Assembly (NCBI GenBank): GCA_028023455.1
Contig: JAQFVV010006472.1
Coordinates: forward strand, 841,501-905,500
Direction: 5' to 3'
Origin: Epiperipatus broadwayi
Taxonomy: Eukaryota; Onychophora; Udeonychophora; Euonychophora; Peripatidae
DNA: 64,000 bases
The notes under the pieces were generated by a model. It did not search any database. It worked only from the letters and a program-made list of their open reading frames with translations, and was not told the origin of the DNA. Below are positions 10,850 through 23,757 of the stretch, one piece after another. Numbering within the stretch: the first letter of the stretch is position 1; every line of letters begins with the position of its first letter. A program made the position numbers and the translations under genes.

Positions 10850-13290
10850 CAATGTATTTTTAAATTAATTATGCATCAAAAGACAGAGTTTTCTTTTTCA
10901 GATGTAATTTCTGAAGTTCAAGTTATAGAGTCACTTTGTATGTTGACCACCAGAACTTTATCATAATTGAGCCCACAATTGGGTAATGATATGGAGTAGG
11001 AATAAGATGAATGAGATGGGAGAATATTATCATCCTCATAAAATTTCTAATCAAATTATATATAAAAGAAATGTCATGAATATAGCATACAGTGAATAAA
11101 AGCAGAGAGTCAGAATAAACAAAATCATCTCCAGAATTATAGAATAATAATAATCATTACCTCACTCTGATCAGCAATTGATCAATAATTAACAGTAAAC
11201 TGACTGGATTTAAAGAGGTATATTATAAACCAGACTACATATCTAGCCATTGCCAAACTCAGGGCAGAATATAATACAATAGTCTGGATGCATATACCTA
11301 AGTTCTAATTAATTACTCATAATGAAAAAATAATGCAAACATGCTGATCACTATCAATGCTCTGACCACATAGTAGTATTAATGCATTGCCCAACTATAA
11401 ACTTAATTTTCAATAATGAAATATATAAAATGCTGTAAATATATTTTATATATAATACCTTTGCACCATACACATTTATCATCTGGATGTTCATATACAA
11501 ACATAAATTACTACATCCATATAACTAACCATTATGTTCTGAACTAGCTCATGAAACAAGATCTCTATAAACTATTACTGTGAGCAAGAGATAAATAAAA
11601 ATAACCACTTATTTTAATTTATTTTAAAAGAACTTTACTGGATTAATTGGAAATCAATCTCTCACCTTTAGGCTTTATTGAACTTGTCACACACATTGCC
11701 AATTCATGTAACAGATAGCTGGAGGAATAAACACATTAACATTAGAATATTTGTAAAAACAATTATTTAATAAGTAAACTTGTTAACAATAAAAAAATTA
11801 AAAAGACATGATAATATGATAGTTTAAATTTATAGATATTTATCAAAAACATACTTTCATGTTAAAAAAATTAATCAGCTGATTTTAATCAGTAAATTAA
11901 TTATTTTTTCTTTCATTAAATTATTTATTAAATAACAAAAGTTGTAAAACAGCATTTCAATCACAGGTAGAGGCATTTTCATTTAGCTTAACCCTTTTGA
12001 ATATAATTTGGTATAAGGAAATCAAATGAATAAAAAATGCCATATTTAAGCAAAAGTAAGTTACTTAGTAAAAACTCTTTCTATAATTTTAAAAGAAAAA
12101 AATTATATTAATAAAAAAATGTATTTCACAATAAAATATTACTTTACTGAAATTATTTATTCCTAGCAATTATTGTTTTATAAAAAAAAATAATGTGCAC
12201 ATAAAGAAAAAATACCTTTTACCATGGTTTTATATTATTTTTGAGATCCTTTTACATTTGTATTTTTCAGTTTCCATTCAATCCTGACTAATATATAGAA
12301 ATATTCATGCTCTTGTTAAAGAAAAGACTGCAAATTACTTCAGGGGTATCTTCTTTTTTACATTTTTTTTATTTTCAGTGAAACATGATACATGGAAAAA
12401 CATGATGTTTAGTCCTTATCTAAACTTAGAACATGATTGTATTATTCTTAGAAAATATTTCTATAGCTAAATGCATAGGATGCTCTCTGCAGCTAAATTT
12501 TTCTGCTGTTTTTTTTCAATAGCAACAGGCTTACAACTGACTGTCCTTTTTGAACAGCTTGGTTGAAGCTGACATTTTTACAAGAGACAGAGATCTGATT
12601 GACCAACACCACTATTTTAAAAATAAAACTGGCTCCAACCAATCACAGTCCTGCCTCCTACATGACTGAATTAAACACTGAATGATTAGGTCAATTTTTA
12701 CAAAATTGCTCAATTATTTTTTCTTTTTTTAATTATAAACAAGTCAAAAAATCCCTTATTTTTGTTTTTCTTATGCCAAAATAAATTAAACTGCTAATTA
12801 TTTTTTTATACTAAAAGAAAAACAAGATAATCAGTTAATTACACTAATTTAATAAACACTTCTTGTTGTATTGAAGAGAGATAAAGAGAAAAAGAACAAT
12901 TTTGATAAAGTAAAATTTAACAAATTTTACCTCTCTTAAAATGTGAAAATTAAAATTGCTAAATAATTTACTGAATAATTTTTTTTTCCATGAGTATCAC
13001 ATTGGTAAATAGTTAAAATTATTTGAAGAGAGAGAACAAACAAAATTATTAATTTGATTTTATATTTTTTTCTCTTTTTTATTTTATTTTTATCACCTAT
13101 TAAAGTGTTCTTATTATTATTATTAAAATATTAATGTTTGAGAATTCTTATATCATTCAGTAAAGGTAAATATCTAAATTAAGATTTATCACAAGAATAT
13201 GATAAAATTAAATACTATTACTATAAAACATACCTAGGAAAATTAAATATTATTTCCCCATTATCTAATCTATTCTAAACATAAGGAATT
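10850..13290. other. AT-rich DNA without recognised gene
   Basis: No coding domain is visible. A slightly GC-richer patch at 12470-12680 contains a CCAATCAC word (about 12637) but no adjacent reading frame, so I do not call a promoter. Confidence 0.6.
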
Positions 13291-13361
13291 GTCATGGCCA
13301 GTGAGCACTATATATATATATATTGAAGCTGTGCATATATATATATATATGCTGGATTCAC

Positions 13362-13408
13362 CATTCACTGTGGACTAACTAAGACCCTAAGTCCAACCAC
13401 AGTGAATG
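13362..13408. repeat. Perfect-arm hairpin
   Basis: CATTCACTGT (13362-13371) pairs with ACAGTGAATG (13399-13408), and GGACT (13372-13376) with AGTCC (13390-13394), leaving a 4-nt bulge and a 13-nt loop. It is preceded by two (TA)n runs at about 13310-13350. It may be a transposon end, a structured RNA or chance. Confidence 0.6.
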
Positions 13409-14533
13409 TATGTTTCTTTTTCAAACTAAATTTATCGTTTTCTCAAATAGTTGCCTAAATTAAAGAAGGAATTGTGTTAAAGAAAAAAAGCTTTAATAAA
13501 ATAAAATATAGAAAGTTAAAATTATATGTGCAACTATTTTTAAAATATATGTTGGAAGAATTTGATAAGATAAATTTTCTTAATTAAATAGAATCCATTA
13601 GAAAAAGGAATTTAGTTAGTAAAACATTTTTCTGAATTAGATAAAAATAGATAACAGGAAAAATTTGAAACAATGGGCATGATTCGCTACTAATTAGCAG
13701 ATTAAAAACATAATGGAAAAAGGGTATAAATAAAGAACTTTTCTTTTGTTCTTGGTCTTATGCTTGCGGGTAACCGGTGCTGAAGGTCAGAGAGAAATCT
13801 TAAGAATTTTTGGTAGAAGAAATTTTGCTGAAAGATTGGACAATATAGCGAACTCTTGCTTGCTGTACTTACTTCAAGCTGCACTCTATCCCTTCAGCAT
13901 ATAAATAAAAAAATCCAGAAATGTGTTGCTCTGCAAAAATGCAGGGGTAACTTCTTTGCCTTCGCTCTCCTGAGCTGTTCCTGAGGTCGAAGTCGTAATC
14001 ATGTAATCCAGCCAGAGAACAAAAGTATCTGCCCTGTATCCATGAAAATCTGCCCTCAAAAAACATGGAAAAACAAATTTGAAGAACCGAGAAGACCTGC
14101 GGGGAAACATCAAATGAACTCATTTTGACCCACCCATCTAGTTACCGGTAACGTTCCCATAAATTATTAAAATATCTTTGTAATTTGCAAATTCAATCTA
14201 TATTTATGCTTTTCTATATATATGTTTTTTTTAAATCTATGTATTCGAGTCTTGTGAAATTATATTTCATTAATTGCTTTCTTTTTTCTTTAAATACTTT
14301 AATGGGTGGTAGGGTTATTACATATAATGGCAGTGGTAATTCTTATTAATTTAATTTAAAAATGCTTCGTTTAATTTTCTGCCATTATACTCCCATAATT
14401 AAGTTATTTATTTTATATAAATATTTATTTAGGAAAAAAAGGAAGCAAATCATAGAAAGTGCAAAACTCTATTTTAAAATCAAGATTTAAATTGCTAGAT
14501 ATTCTATTATAAAATTTTCCAAACTTTAACTTA

Positions 14534-14537
<4 letters not shown>

Positions 14538-14605
<68 letters not shown>
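14538..14605. repeat. (TA)n microsatellite
   Basis: An uninterrupted run of about 34 TA units. Confidence 0.95.
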
Positions 14606-14611
<6 letters not shown>

Positions 14612-15867
14612 AAAGATCCTTATCAAATACCTGTATATTTTAGTCAATGAAGGTTTACAAATTTAAAGTTATATATTAAAGAGTGTGAAATAAAACGTTC
14701 GCATTTATATTTTAGTAATAAGAGAGAGTACATTTTGACAATATGTATTAAAAATTATTAAATAGCATTGATTCTGGGGTGTGTTGGTTAAACTTCAACT
14801 AAATCAATAAAATATCCGCCCTCTTGTTCTAGTGATCTGAATTTTATAAAAGGTAAAGTTACTATTTTTCTGTGGATTTTCAGTGATAGTTGAGCTTTCC
14901 TAATATATTTATATTTTGCAGAGGGTTTCTTTTTAAATTTAAAGGTCGTTGACTGTATTTATATGGCATCATGCCTCAGGTGATCTACTGGGCCGCTCGC
15001 ATATATTACAGTGCTTCTTTTGCCAAGTTTGCTTAGGTTAACATACCTACATTCGAACCTTCTGAAAAACAAAAATTGTTCTGGATCTCATGTTGATATC
15101 AGTCCTTTCAATGTATGTAACTGGACATAAGCAACAAAAACTCTGATCCTGAATCCGGGTCATGCGTTTAGCGAACAGGTTCCATTTTTCTCTCTAACCT
15201 AGTTTAGAGACAGAGAGCTATCCGGTCTGGTGTTAACCTCTTGGTAACTGTTATGTCTTGAGCCTATAGCCCACTATATGCTATCACCTTTGTGCATGGT
15301 CTTGTATATTTATATTTATTAGGAAATCTTTCTCAAAATCTCATAGAAATGTTTCAATTATGGCTGGAAATTCTCGCTGGGGTCACTTTATCATTCTTCT
15401 TAAATCATAGGTAGGGCCGTGATTTAAACCTGTCCAAAGTGTTTAGTTGAGTTTGACCACCTATTTATTTCTATGTTCTCTAACCACAGAGTTAATGAAT
15501 CATGTCTCTCTCTCTTGATTTCTTTTACGTAACACTTCCATTGGCTGGAATATTTTAAAGATGAAATTATAATGTAAAATTTTGTCAGCTCTTATCATTA
15601 TGATTAATGGATCTTTCGTACATGTCTATCCGGTTGCAGTGAAAATAGCCTGCGACCCTATTAATAAAGCATTGTATGAATTCTTTTAATGTGAATAATA
15701 AAAGTTTCTGTTATCTTTCATTCACTATAAATAAAACCACTTAGTATTGTTTTCTTTTGTGACATGCGTATGTACATCTGATCATTATATATGTAAAAAT
15801 TCCTTTGCGTGGTCTCTTCTCTCCCTGACCACCGGGCATACATTAAGACTAAATTCTAGTGAGGTTT

Positions 15868-15930
15868 GGGGAGTAAGGCACTTAGTTGCAATCTAGAGGA
15901 ATAGGTGAGGTTCGAACCCCCTCTATCTGC
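15868..15930 (+). repeat. tRNA-like SINE head with B box
   Basis: GGTTCGAACCC at 15909-15919 is a full match to the Pol III B-box consensus. AAGGCACTTAGTTG at 15875-15888 resembles a degraded A box at suitable distance. No cloverleaf acceptor stem closes around it, so it is more likely a tRNA-derived repeat relic than a tRNA gene. Confidence 0.4.
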
Positions 15931-15971
15931 ATCTCTAGGTTAGGTTAAAGCAGCTCTACTTTTTTACTGTT

Positions 15972-15974
<3 letters not shown>

Positions 15975-16010
<36 letters not shown>
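15975..16010. repeat. (TA)n microsatellite
   Basis: A run of about 18 TA units between the GC-richer island and a foldback element. Confidence 0.95.
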
Positions 16011-16012
<2 letters not shown>

Positions 16013-16036
16013 CAAAGAAAATGTCCATTGATTAAA

Positions 16037-16180
16037 AACTATTGAAATAATAATAAAAAAATATATAATGGTAATTAACTATTCTTAACCAAAAGTATTT
16101 CTGCGGATTGAAAGACTGTATATAATAGTTAATTATCATTATATTTATTATTTTTATTGTTAAATATATACTTATAAAAT
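16037..16180. mobile_element. Foldback (MITE-like) element, copy A
   Basis: The arm ending ATGGTAATTAACTATT (16069-16084) is mirrored by an arm starting AATAGTTAATTATCAT (about 16124). The arms are about 35-40 bp and extend into ATAATAAA/TTTATTAT words. The asymmetric core (16085-16120) contains TTCTGCGGATTGAAAGACTG. A second copy in opposite orientation lies at 38395-38480 and carries the complementary core, which shows that this is a dispersed family. No coding capacity. Confidence 0.72.
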
Positions 16181-16185
16181 ATTGA

Positions 16186-16440
16186 AATACAAGTATAATA
16201 TATATAGTTAACCTAGATGTAATTAAACGAAATTTGAACCCAGACTTTCAAGCTCCTTACAGTCATTCACTCTATAACTACATTTATTTGAAAAAATTAA
16301 ATGTCTCCAATATAAATATTTCATGGCAAACCAGTGTAGGTGATCCGGGTTATCATCTCTCATGTATATATAAACAGTGCTTGGTTTATATTAAGATTGC
16401 GAATCTATACCCTTTAATGGCCAGTTCAATCCTCTCCAAC
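16186..16440 (-). repeat. SINE-like family fragment, minus orientation
   Basis: It matches the 476-bp family: TTGAACCCAGACTTTCAAGC at 16231, then CATGGCAAACCAG, ATATAAACAGTGCTTGG and AATGGCCAG. On the minus strand this reads tRNA-like head last-to-first as in the 31 and 51 kb arrays. The open frame at 16234-16569 is just this repeat. Confidence 0.75.
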
Positions 16441-16452
16441 ACTTCAGCATCA

Positions 16453-16525
16453 TGTGTATTGGTTATATTGGATACAGTGAATGACCATAGGGAGCTTGAA
16501 TGTCTGGGTTCAAATCCATTTAATT
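16453..16525 (+). repeat. SINE tRNA-like head, plus orientation
   Basis: The segment ends GAGCTTGAATGTCTGGGTTC then AAATCC, giving a B box GGTTCAAATCC at 16507-16517. It aligns with the plus-oriented copy at 55.1 kb and is inverted relative to the fragment just before it, so two copies lie tail to tail. Confidence 0.7.
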
Positions 16526-16910
16526 ATATATATGTTACATTGAAAGATTCTCATGGTATTCAGTTATAAATTACATTATACAGATCCATCTGTATATGAT
16601 TCATATTACTAAGGTACTCATTAATTATGATAAATTGGTCTCAGACAAAATTAGATATATAATCATAAAATCTGGATTAACAAAAAAAATAATCATGTTT
16701 AAATAATCATTTTAATATTTTTAAACTACTGTAAATTATTTAAAATCAAATATAAAAATCTTGTTTGACGAAAGTAATTTTAATTAATTTTTCTGATTTT
16801 GACAAAGATGTAAAATATTTTAATGGAACAAAATTATTTTTTGCATTATTTAATTCTATAATCCGTTTTTTAGTGAAGGATTAATAAGTATTTTAACTAA
16901 TTGGTTTTAA

Positions 16911-17674
16911 CCAAAAGACTGTTTTTTACGAGGCTCCTCGTCGACATCTGAAATCACTCTAACTCAGCCAGTTTTTATACGAAAATATTCGTTAAACACG
17001 TATTGAATTCGTTTTTAAAAGTTCTGTATGATGGTGACATCTTCCGATATATTTTAGAAGTAAAAAATAGAAAAAAAACGCATTTAAACCTAAACAAAGA
17101 AGGAACATTATTTGTGATTGGTTCTTAGCATGCTCTCAGCCGAAAAAGACATTCTGATTGGCTGGAAAGAACAAAGAAACTGCCTGATCAAAGAAAATAA
17201 AGAAAAACGCTGAGATTTTCATTTCGAATACGATTTAATTATTATAAAAGAATATTTTGAGAAATTAAAATTATTTTCAGAGAGAATAATAAAAAAACAA
17301 AATTATTTTCGAAAAATATTGAAGATTTAAGTAAAAATATTGAAGATTTAAGTAAAAATATTGAAGATGTAGTAAAAAGAAATATTTACTTTTCTGTAAC
17401 GTAAAAGTCGATCTTTTTGTTTACATTATAACTTTTATGTTGCCGATATTGAATATCTTAGAATAAATAAATAGCAATTTATTTTTGAAAGAACTTTCGT
17501 TCTCTTCATAACCTGAAAAATTAATTATATACTTTTTATAAACGTATCTGAGTTGAATTTAATATTATAGGCGAATATGTTTTAACAATAGGCTTTGTCT
17601 TCAGTTTGTGAGTTGGCCAATTAAAAGATTTGATTTTTATCTGATACAACCAATGATAAAATTAGCGGTTAAAA
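16911..17674 (+). repeat. 0.76-kb dispersed repeat, copy 1 (inverted partner at 42.3 kb)
   Basis: This block matches the complement of 42342-43079 along its length. Shared landmarks are ACGAGGCTCCTCGT near one end, two CCAAT boxes (as ATTGG at 17117 and 17157), GCATGCTCTCAGCCG between them, and AATTAAAAGATTTGATTTTTA near the other end. Terminal inverted repeats are not clear. The CCAAT pair and a CRE position suggest a promoter-bearing unit such as a solo LTR, but canonical TG...CA ends are not evident. This copy has a triple 21-bp repeat (17312-17374). Confidence 0.85.
17312..17374. repeat. Three 21-bp units
   Basis: AAAAATATTGAAGATTTAAG plus T is repeated at 17312, 17333 and 17354, the last unit with GATGTAGT. 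The inverted partner at 42.65 kb has fewer copies, so the array expanded in this copy. Confidence 0.9.
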
Positions 17675-17748
17675 GGTTAATGAATGCAAATTGAAAAACA
17701 GAATGATGTAATTAAATTATTATTGAAGATAAATAATGGCTTACTCAA

Positions 17749-18015
17749 TTATTCTGTTTTTAATTCCTTTTTACAAAAGTTTAGATATACTGATTTATTA
17801 TTAGTTCGGAGACAGAGAATACAAAAATAGAATGTGTTGACATCCAATTTCAAAAAACAATTGCCAGTCTTCATGTTGACCAAGTTTGCACTTCCAGGGA
17901 AATAGAGAATGCAATTTTTCTGTGAATTTAAAAGCCAATATGTGAGCATTAGTCCAAATGTTGGTGTATCAATATTTAAATTTTTTAACACGGATGATCC
18001 CGCAAAATATGCCTT
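17749..18015 (-). CDS. Unassigned open frame, 89 codons
   Basis: The frame is open from just after a TAA (18018-18016) to a stop at 17749. The first ATG is internal, and GTG at 17991 is the only earlier candidate start, so it might be an exon or chance. The composition (TPTFGLMLTYWLLNSQKN, then FPGSANLVNMKTGNC) looks more protein-like than surrounding frames and is Cys-rich towards its end (FYFCILCLRT). I recognise no family. It abuts the 0.76-kb repeat and could be the decayed coding part of an element. Confidence 0.2.
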   Translation of the reverse strand, partial: KAYFAGSSVLKNLNIDTPTFGLMLTYWLLNSQKNCILYFPGSANLVNMKTGNCFLKLDVNTFYFCILCLRTNNKSVYLNFCKKELKTE

Positions 18016-18031
18016 TTATATATGCAACCCG

Positions 18032-18093
18032 TGAAAATTTTTGTATCAATATATATATTGTATGAAAATTTTTGTATCAATATATATATTGTA
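18032..18093. repeat. 31-bp direct repeat, two copies
   Basis: TGAAAATTTTTGTATCAATA and its following (TA) run occur at 18032 and again at 18063. Confidence 0.9.
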
Positions 18094-18335
18094 CATGTAT
18101 AAAATCTTTTTGCCAACATATGAAGTACAAATAGAAAATATAATGGCATTATTTTAAACTTTAACTTTGGAAATTAGCAAAGATTTATTTCTGTTTACTG
18201 TTCAAGGAAAAAATATTTAATTATTCTATAATAGATTTTCTTCTATAGTGATTTGTTCTATAGGTAAAAAACTTTTTGAGTCAACTATCAAGAAGTAGAA
18301 ATTTGGAAGAAAATATGAGCAAAACATGGATTAGG

Positions 18336-18575
18336 GAATCCTCAGTGGATAGAAAGCTAAGCAAATTTTTTTAAAATTTTATCATTAATAAAAGATTTTG
18401 TTGTAGAGATAGAAAAAGAAATTCAGAAATCTTTCTTAAGGTTTGCAATTCTTGGACACGTGAATCTCCAGTGGATAGAAAGCTATGCATATTTTCTTAG
18501 AATTTTATTATTATAAAAGATTTTGTTTAAAGTTAGAATAATAAATTCAGAAACCTTTCTTAAGATTTATAGGGG
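18336..18575. repeat. 126-bp degenerate tandem duplication
   Basis: Units begin GAATCCTCAGTGGATAGAAA (18336) and GAATCTCCAGTGGATAGAAA (18462). Both go on through AAAAGATTTTGTT, AAATTCAGAAA and CTTTCTTAAG. Confidence 0.88.
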
Positions 18576-19796
18576 TGGTGGAGAAAAGCAAAAACAAAGA
18601 GTTTTTAAGAAATTTCCAACCCCCTTTCCAAGAAACTACATAATATTTCATTATTTTAAAAGGTTTGTTTATAATTCAAAAATAATAGCTTGATTTGTAA
18701 GGTTTAAAACAAAGATAATATTGTTAAATGATTTAAATATAATTTAAGAATTTTGAATATTTTGTTTTTATATTAGAACAAATATGTGTGTGCACTTATT
18801 ATAGATACCTTTTATCATTTAATTCTTTATATATTGTTAATTAGAATAAGATCTAAATTAAATATTATTATCATATTATTATGAACAATGTGTGAGTTTA
18901 TCTATATGTGCACCTGAACTTCAAGAATAATTCAATATTTTTTTATTAAAATGCATTAATATTTATTGACTTATAGATAATTGGAATATTTTGTTTTATC
19001 TTGTAGCTATATCTGTAGCTCATATATGTGTGTTATGTAAACTTTTTATAAATCTTTGTAGATTTGCTTGTTTTATTTATCAATTTCTAAAAAATAATAT
19101 CTTTAGTTTTAAGTTATAATAACAATAACGTATTTATATTGTAAAATGCTTGTCAACATTTTCATCATTTCTAATTAATAAATATATGAATCATTACTTT
19201 AAATTTTTTTTTTTAATATATGTATTTTTTTCTTGTTCACAGTCACAGTTCTTAGATGATTTGCGATCTCAAACTAATTCAGACAATAATAGTATATGTG
19301 TGTGTGTTTTGACAGTCAAATGACGTTTTATAGAATTATTTGGATGTTGCTAATTAAGTAAATTATCTTTAAAGTTCACTCACTTTACAATGTTTATTTT
19401 ATAACAATTTTATGAATGGCCAATATACTCAAAATACCAAATGCCAGGAGCATTAATAATGATCAGCTATAATATAATGATCCCATAGTTTTTGTATGCT
19501 TAGCATTGTAATTTTAGTATTTAAGTATGTGCATGTGAATGAAACATTGATTGCTTTTATAATATGCCCTAAATTTGAATAATTTGCCTAAAATTTATAA
19601 CGTATCTCTTTTAAATGGAGTCACAAAGAATGATGATAATTTCTGTTAATGTGTATTATTATTTATAATTATTTGTAGTTACTGCCAATGCTAAATGTTT
19701 GCTCATGTTTATTGATTGTGATATTTTGAGGATGATGATTTCCATCTCTCCGGTGTACCACTTATTACATAACATTACAATATATATATTCAGTCT
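18576..19796. other. AT-rich DNA without recognised gene
   Basis: No domain or structured element is seen on either strand. There is a short (TG)n near 19296. Confidence 0.6.
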
Positions 19797-19929
19797 CAGT
19801 CAACACTTAAACAATATCAATATCATTAATAATCAATAATCTCAGTCTATTTTCAAGAAAACCTCCTTGATAACAGATTGAGATTGCTGAATGTTAATTA
19901 TTTTGGTATTATTATTTAAGTGTTGACTG
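19797..19929. mobile_element. 133-bp foldback (MITE-like) element
   Basis: CAGTCAACACTTAAA at the left (19797-19811) is perfectly inverted at the right (TTTAAGTGTTGACTG, 19915-19929), with further weaker pairing inside. TA-rich DNA flanks both sides, so a TA target duplication cannot be distinguished from background. Confidence 0.72.
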
Positions 19930-22654
19930 TTTTAATATATATATATATATATATATATTATAATGATATGCCTATTCTTAAGTCTAAAATAATAATAATA
20001 AATGTTTATGTTTGCTATCTATTTTGCTTCATGAGAAGCAAAACTATTTATTAATTAATTATTTATATTATGTTCACATACATATTAAGTAAATGATTTA
20101 TAATTTTTTATGGAATGTTTATTTTAAAACAACATTCCAACCTATAAATAAATGTTTGAAGAAGAAAAGTTTGTTATAAAATAGACTTTAATGAATAAAG
20201 ATCGAATGATAATAGCTGTGTATGTAAATTTAGGTGAGATTATTAAATAAAAACCTAAATACTGAACACTTCTTATATTTGTTTTATAAAGATTTATATT
20301 TTATTTATCTCCAAAAATTCTAAAACACTAATTTTAAATATATGTACTAATATGCCAAAAAGTATATAAAAGCACCATCAATTAAACTATTCTAGAATCC
20401 CTATAACAATGTTATATGAAACTACTAGACAAGAACAGACAATAGAAAGGGATAATATAAAATAAAATTTACTTACTTGCATTCTAAATCTGCAACTGAT
20501 AACATCGAATATGTTTCCTACAGAAATATACAGTTGGCATTTGAATAACAGAATGCCTTGCTAATGTTTAAATAGAGTAGGGGTTAATTGCCCCATTCCT
20601 TTCATTTCCTGCCTATAAGTCTGATCATGGTTTTTGCATGCAGTTAGAAATTTAGATGTAGATTGTAAAAAAATTCTATCTATCAGCTTTACTTCAAAAT
20701 GTTGATGATGAAGTATCTTTCATGAAACTTTAAAATATTATGAAAGAAATTTAGTATAAAATAAACCATTTTGATTACAACTATACCAGACTTCCTTGAG
20801 AGAAGTTGATTACAAGTTAGAGAAAACAAATGAAACTTTCATTGAAAATTGCATATAGAGACAATGGATTTAGTCTGAAAAAAATCATGCCTGGAGCAAA
20901 TTTAGCCATTAAGGTTGTTAAACTTCACTGATTATAGGATCTTGAATAAAAAAACCTCCCTGCAAAAACTGTAAAAAAGGAAACTTGCTCAGAAATAATA
21001 AAATTTCACTTATATATATTTTTATTATGCTTGCATATTTTTCTTTGTTATAGAGCTTTCAGAGATAATAGGTTTACTGGCCAGGTAAAACAATTTTAAT
21101 ATTTTAATTTTATATTTATGTGCACATAACTAATGAAAATAAATTTAAGGATCTTATCATTGTATATAATTAAATGTTTGGAATTATAATATCCTTTTGT
21201 ATTTATTCAAAGATTTATTTGAATTTCATAAAAGCTTTGATGTAACATTTATTTACAAAACTATTTGTAACAGCTCTTTGATTGAATGTTATAATTTGAC
21301 CAGAATCGTTTAAACTATTAATGCTATTTGTTTATTGATATTTACTAGTGATGTAAATAAAATTGAATGATTTCCACTTAATCAGTTCCTATTAATTATT
21401 TTATTTATTCAATCACATCAATTCATAGTCACATCATCATCATTATTATTATTATTATTTTAACCTCTGTGATCATCAATCATTTATTATTTAGATATAT
21501 TTGGAGTTAATAAAATTACCTTTTGACTTCAAATATATGTTATTGCAGAGCCTCATTTTCAGTTTATATTTGCAAGAAATATCAAAGATCTTATAGTTAA
21601 TAAGTTTATTCAATAAAACTTAAAGAGAATATTAAGAGAGTCTCAACCAATAAATCCATAGGGCATCCCTTTTGCCCACATGTACCATTTAAATATACAT
21701 AACAATGATTGCATTATAGAAATATAAGTAATCAAAAATATATTAAGTTTTTTCAGTGTAATCTTCATCTCTCAGATCATTCTTCTAATTACACATTGAT
21801 TTAAAGAATTATTTTTGGTCATGAGATCACTTTTAACATCTTGTGTAAGAATAAACATTGTACTATAGAGATTTTTTAAAGTTTATCAATTCATCCTCAT
21901 TTCAATTTCATTATATCACATCCCTAACATTAGGCAACTACTCAGACTACTTTCTTTAAATGTTTCTTTATACTTTAAATCTTTATCAAATATTTAAACT
22001 ATTTTACTTATTATCTCTTGTAAAATGTTCATTGATATCATAATATTTATTACTATTGTTTATATTTGTTGTTGTTTTTTATCTAATTTATTTTAAAATT
22101 TTCCATTTTATTTAAATTATTGTAGTTTAAACTAGTATAAACATGTCATTGACAATACACAGTGTATGAGAATATTATACTTATAAATCATATTACCAAA
22201 CACTTGATTGGCAAAACAGCTCAATGCAGAATCATCTTTAAGGCATTCAAATATTTATCAAACTACCTTTTCATTCAATATCTTTGACCTGTGTGGTTTA
22301 ACCCAATAGTAAGATGATAAATTCTAGAATCAAGAATTTATAAATCAAAGCTCAGACTGTCACATCTGTATTTAAATTGTTATATGGCCATTCAAAAGAA
22401 AAATCATTTGATTGTTTTATTCAATATCTTTCCCTACCAGAACTGTCTTTTATTCAAGTTAATTTTATAAGGTATGTTGGTGCTTTGGTATTATTCCTGC
22501 TATGACATATTTCTCTAGTGACATATTACTCTAAGTTTGCTCTATGTTTAAACTAATACCTCCAAGGAATGTGCAAACAAACTTAATTGATAAAATTTGT
22601 CTGCAGATTCTATGAAGGCATTATTTTAAACATATCACAAACTTAGAATAATAT
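19930..22654. other. AT-rich DNA without recognised gene
   Basis: No coding motif is recognised. Minor features are an (ATC/ATT)n tract near 21435-21462 and a (TA)n near 19935-19958. Confidence 0.6.
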
Positions 22655-22760
22655 ATCATCAGGAGTAATATGCCATACCATGTGTAATATGAAAGTTAAA
22701 ATCTAAAAAAAATAATGGATACATATATTCATTATGAAAAAAGGAAAAAAGACATAATAT
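22655..22760. repeat. Direct repeat flanking the TIR element
   Basis: Words AGTAATATGCCAT, CATGTGTAATAT and ATATATTCATTATGRAAAAA recur in order at about 23833-23950, after the 985-bp element. A weaker third trace, GAGTAATATATCATAGCATG, occurs near 24858. Confidence 0.65.
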
Positions 22761-22775
22761 TAAATAAAACAGATA

Positions 22776-23757
22776 CACCTAGGTCTCATTTTATGCGGAT
22801 TATTTTAATGTGATTTTGAAGTTAGGTGATTCATGTTTCTTCTTAATATCTTTCATATTTCACTATATTTACTAGATATCAAGAAATTTAAATTATTAAT
22901 AACTTATTTTCACTTGAATTTTTTTTTTTTAAATATAACATTATATTAGCAGCTAACGTGAATATGGCCTGAAGCTGTATTTAGAATGTTAGCTTCTATG
23001 TAAATAACCTATTTATACTAATGAGTAAATAATAATAATAGATTTATACTTACATATAAAAATATCGCAATAAATATTCCACAAAATTAAACTGTTAAAA
23101 CGTATTTTGCTATATATAACAGAAAGAAATAATCTTTTAGATTTTTAAAATAAAAACCGAAGATTTTTTAAACTGAAAATAATCTTTTTTTTCAGAATTG
23201 TCTTTCTAATGATAGTGTATAATCTTTTTGTTTGATTAAGATCTCATTTTTTAAATATAGAAACAGAAAACCATTAAAACAGCACAAGACTGCACTAGCT
23301 GTACGTCACATCATGAATAAAAATAAAGTGGCTAACAGGTTTCTCTGAGCATAATTGCTGAGAGATTCTTGACTTCATTTAAGGAAAAGCCACAATACAT
23401 CACATCACATCGAGTCTGATTTCTTACCAGTTTACAAATGAACGCTAGTGATAATGATTAAAATATGTATGAAAAATGTAAAATTAAATACTGTAGTTAA
23501 TAAAAAAAGTAAAAAAAGTTTGTCTTGTATTAATTTTTTCCAAATATTTGAAATTTTTTATTAGTCATACTTTATTTGCTTATTTTTTAATGTGAATTTT
23601 AAAGTAATTTTTCCTCGTTGCTTTGCTTTTATGTGAATTCTGAAAATTACAGACCCTATCCCCCATTTTTCAAGGTAACTTAAGTCTATTTTTGTGCGAT
23701 TTTTTTAATGTGGGTTTTCTGTAGAACCTATCTACCACATAAAATGAGACCCAGGTG
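22776..23757. mobile_element. TIR element with TA target duplication
   Basis: Left end CACCTAGGTCTCATTTTATG (22776 on) and right end complement CACCTGGGTCTCATTTTATG (to 23757) differ at one position. Each is bounded by TA (22774-22775 and 23758-23759), the duplication left by Tc1/mariner-type transposases. The interior (about 0.98 kb) contains several TTTAATGTG-type sub-repeats and no readable transposase, so it is a non-autonomous element. Superfamily assignment rests on the TA only. Confidence 0.72.

Larger units (their letters stand above)
13690..15970. other. GC-richer island, probable decayed LTR-element DNA
   Basis: Base composition rises here. The palindrome GTTACCGGTAAC occurs at about 14142. 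The right edge at 15961-15970 reads CTGTTACAAT directly against a (TA)n tract, the same edge type as the LTR element at 54.97 kb. Open frames at 13702-13884 and 13869-14123 (minus) have no recognised domain, and no reverse transcriptase, protease or integrase motif can be read. It also holds a (TA)n tract and a tRNA-like block, listed separately. I infer a decayed retroelement and cannot place its left end. Confidence 0.35.
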
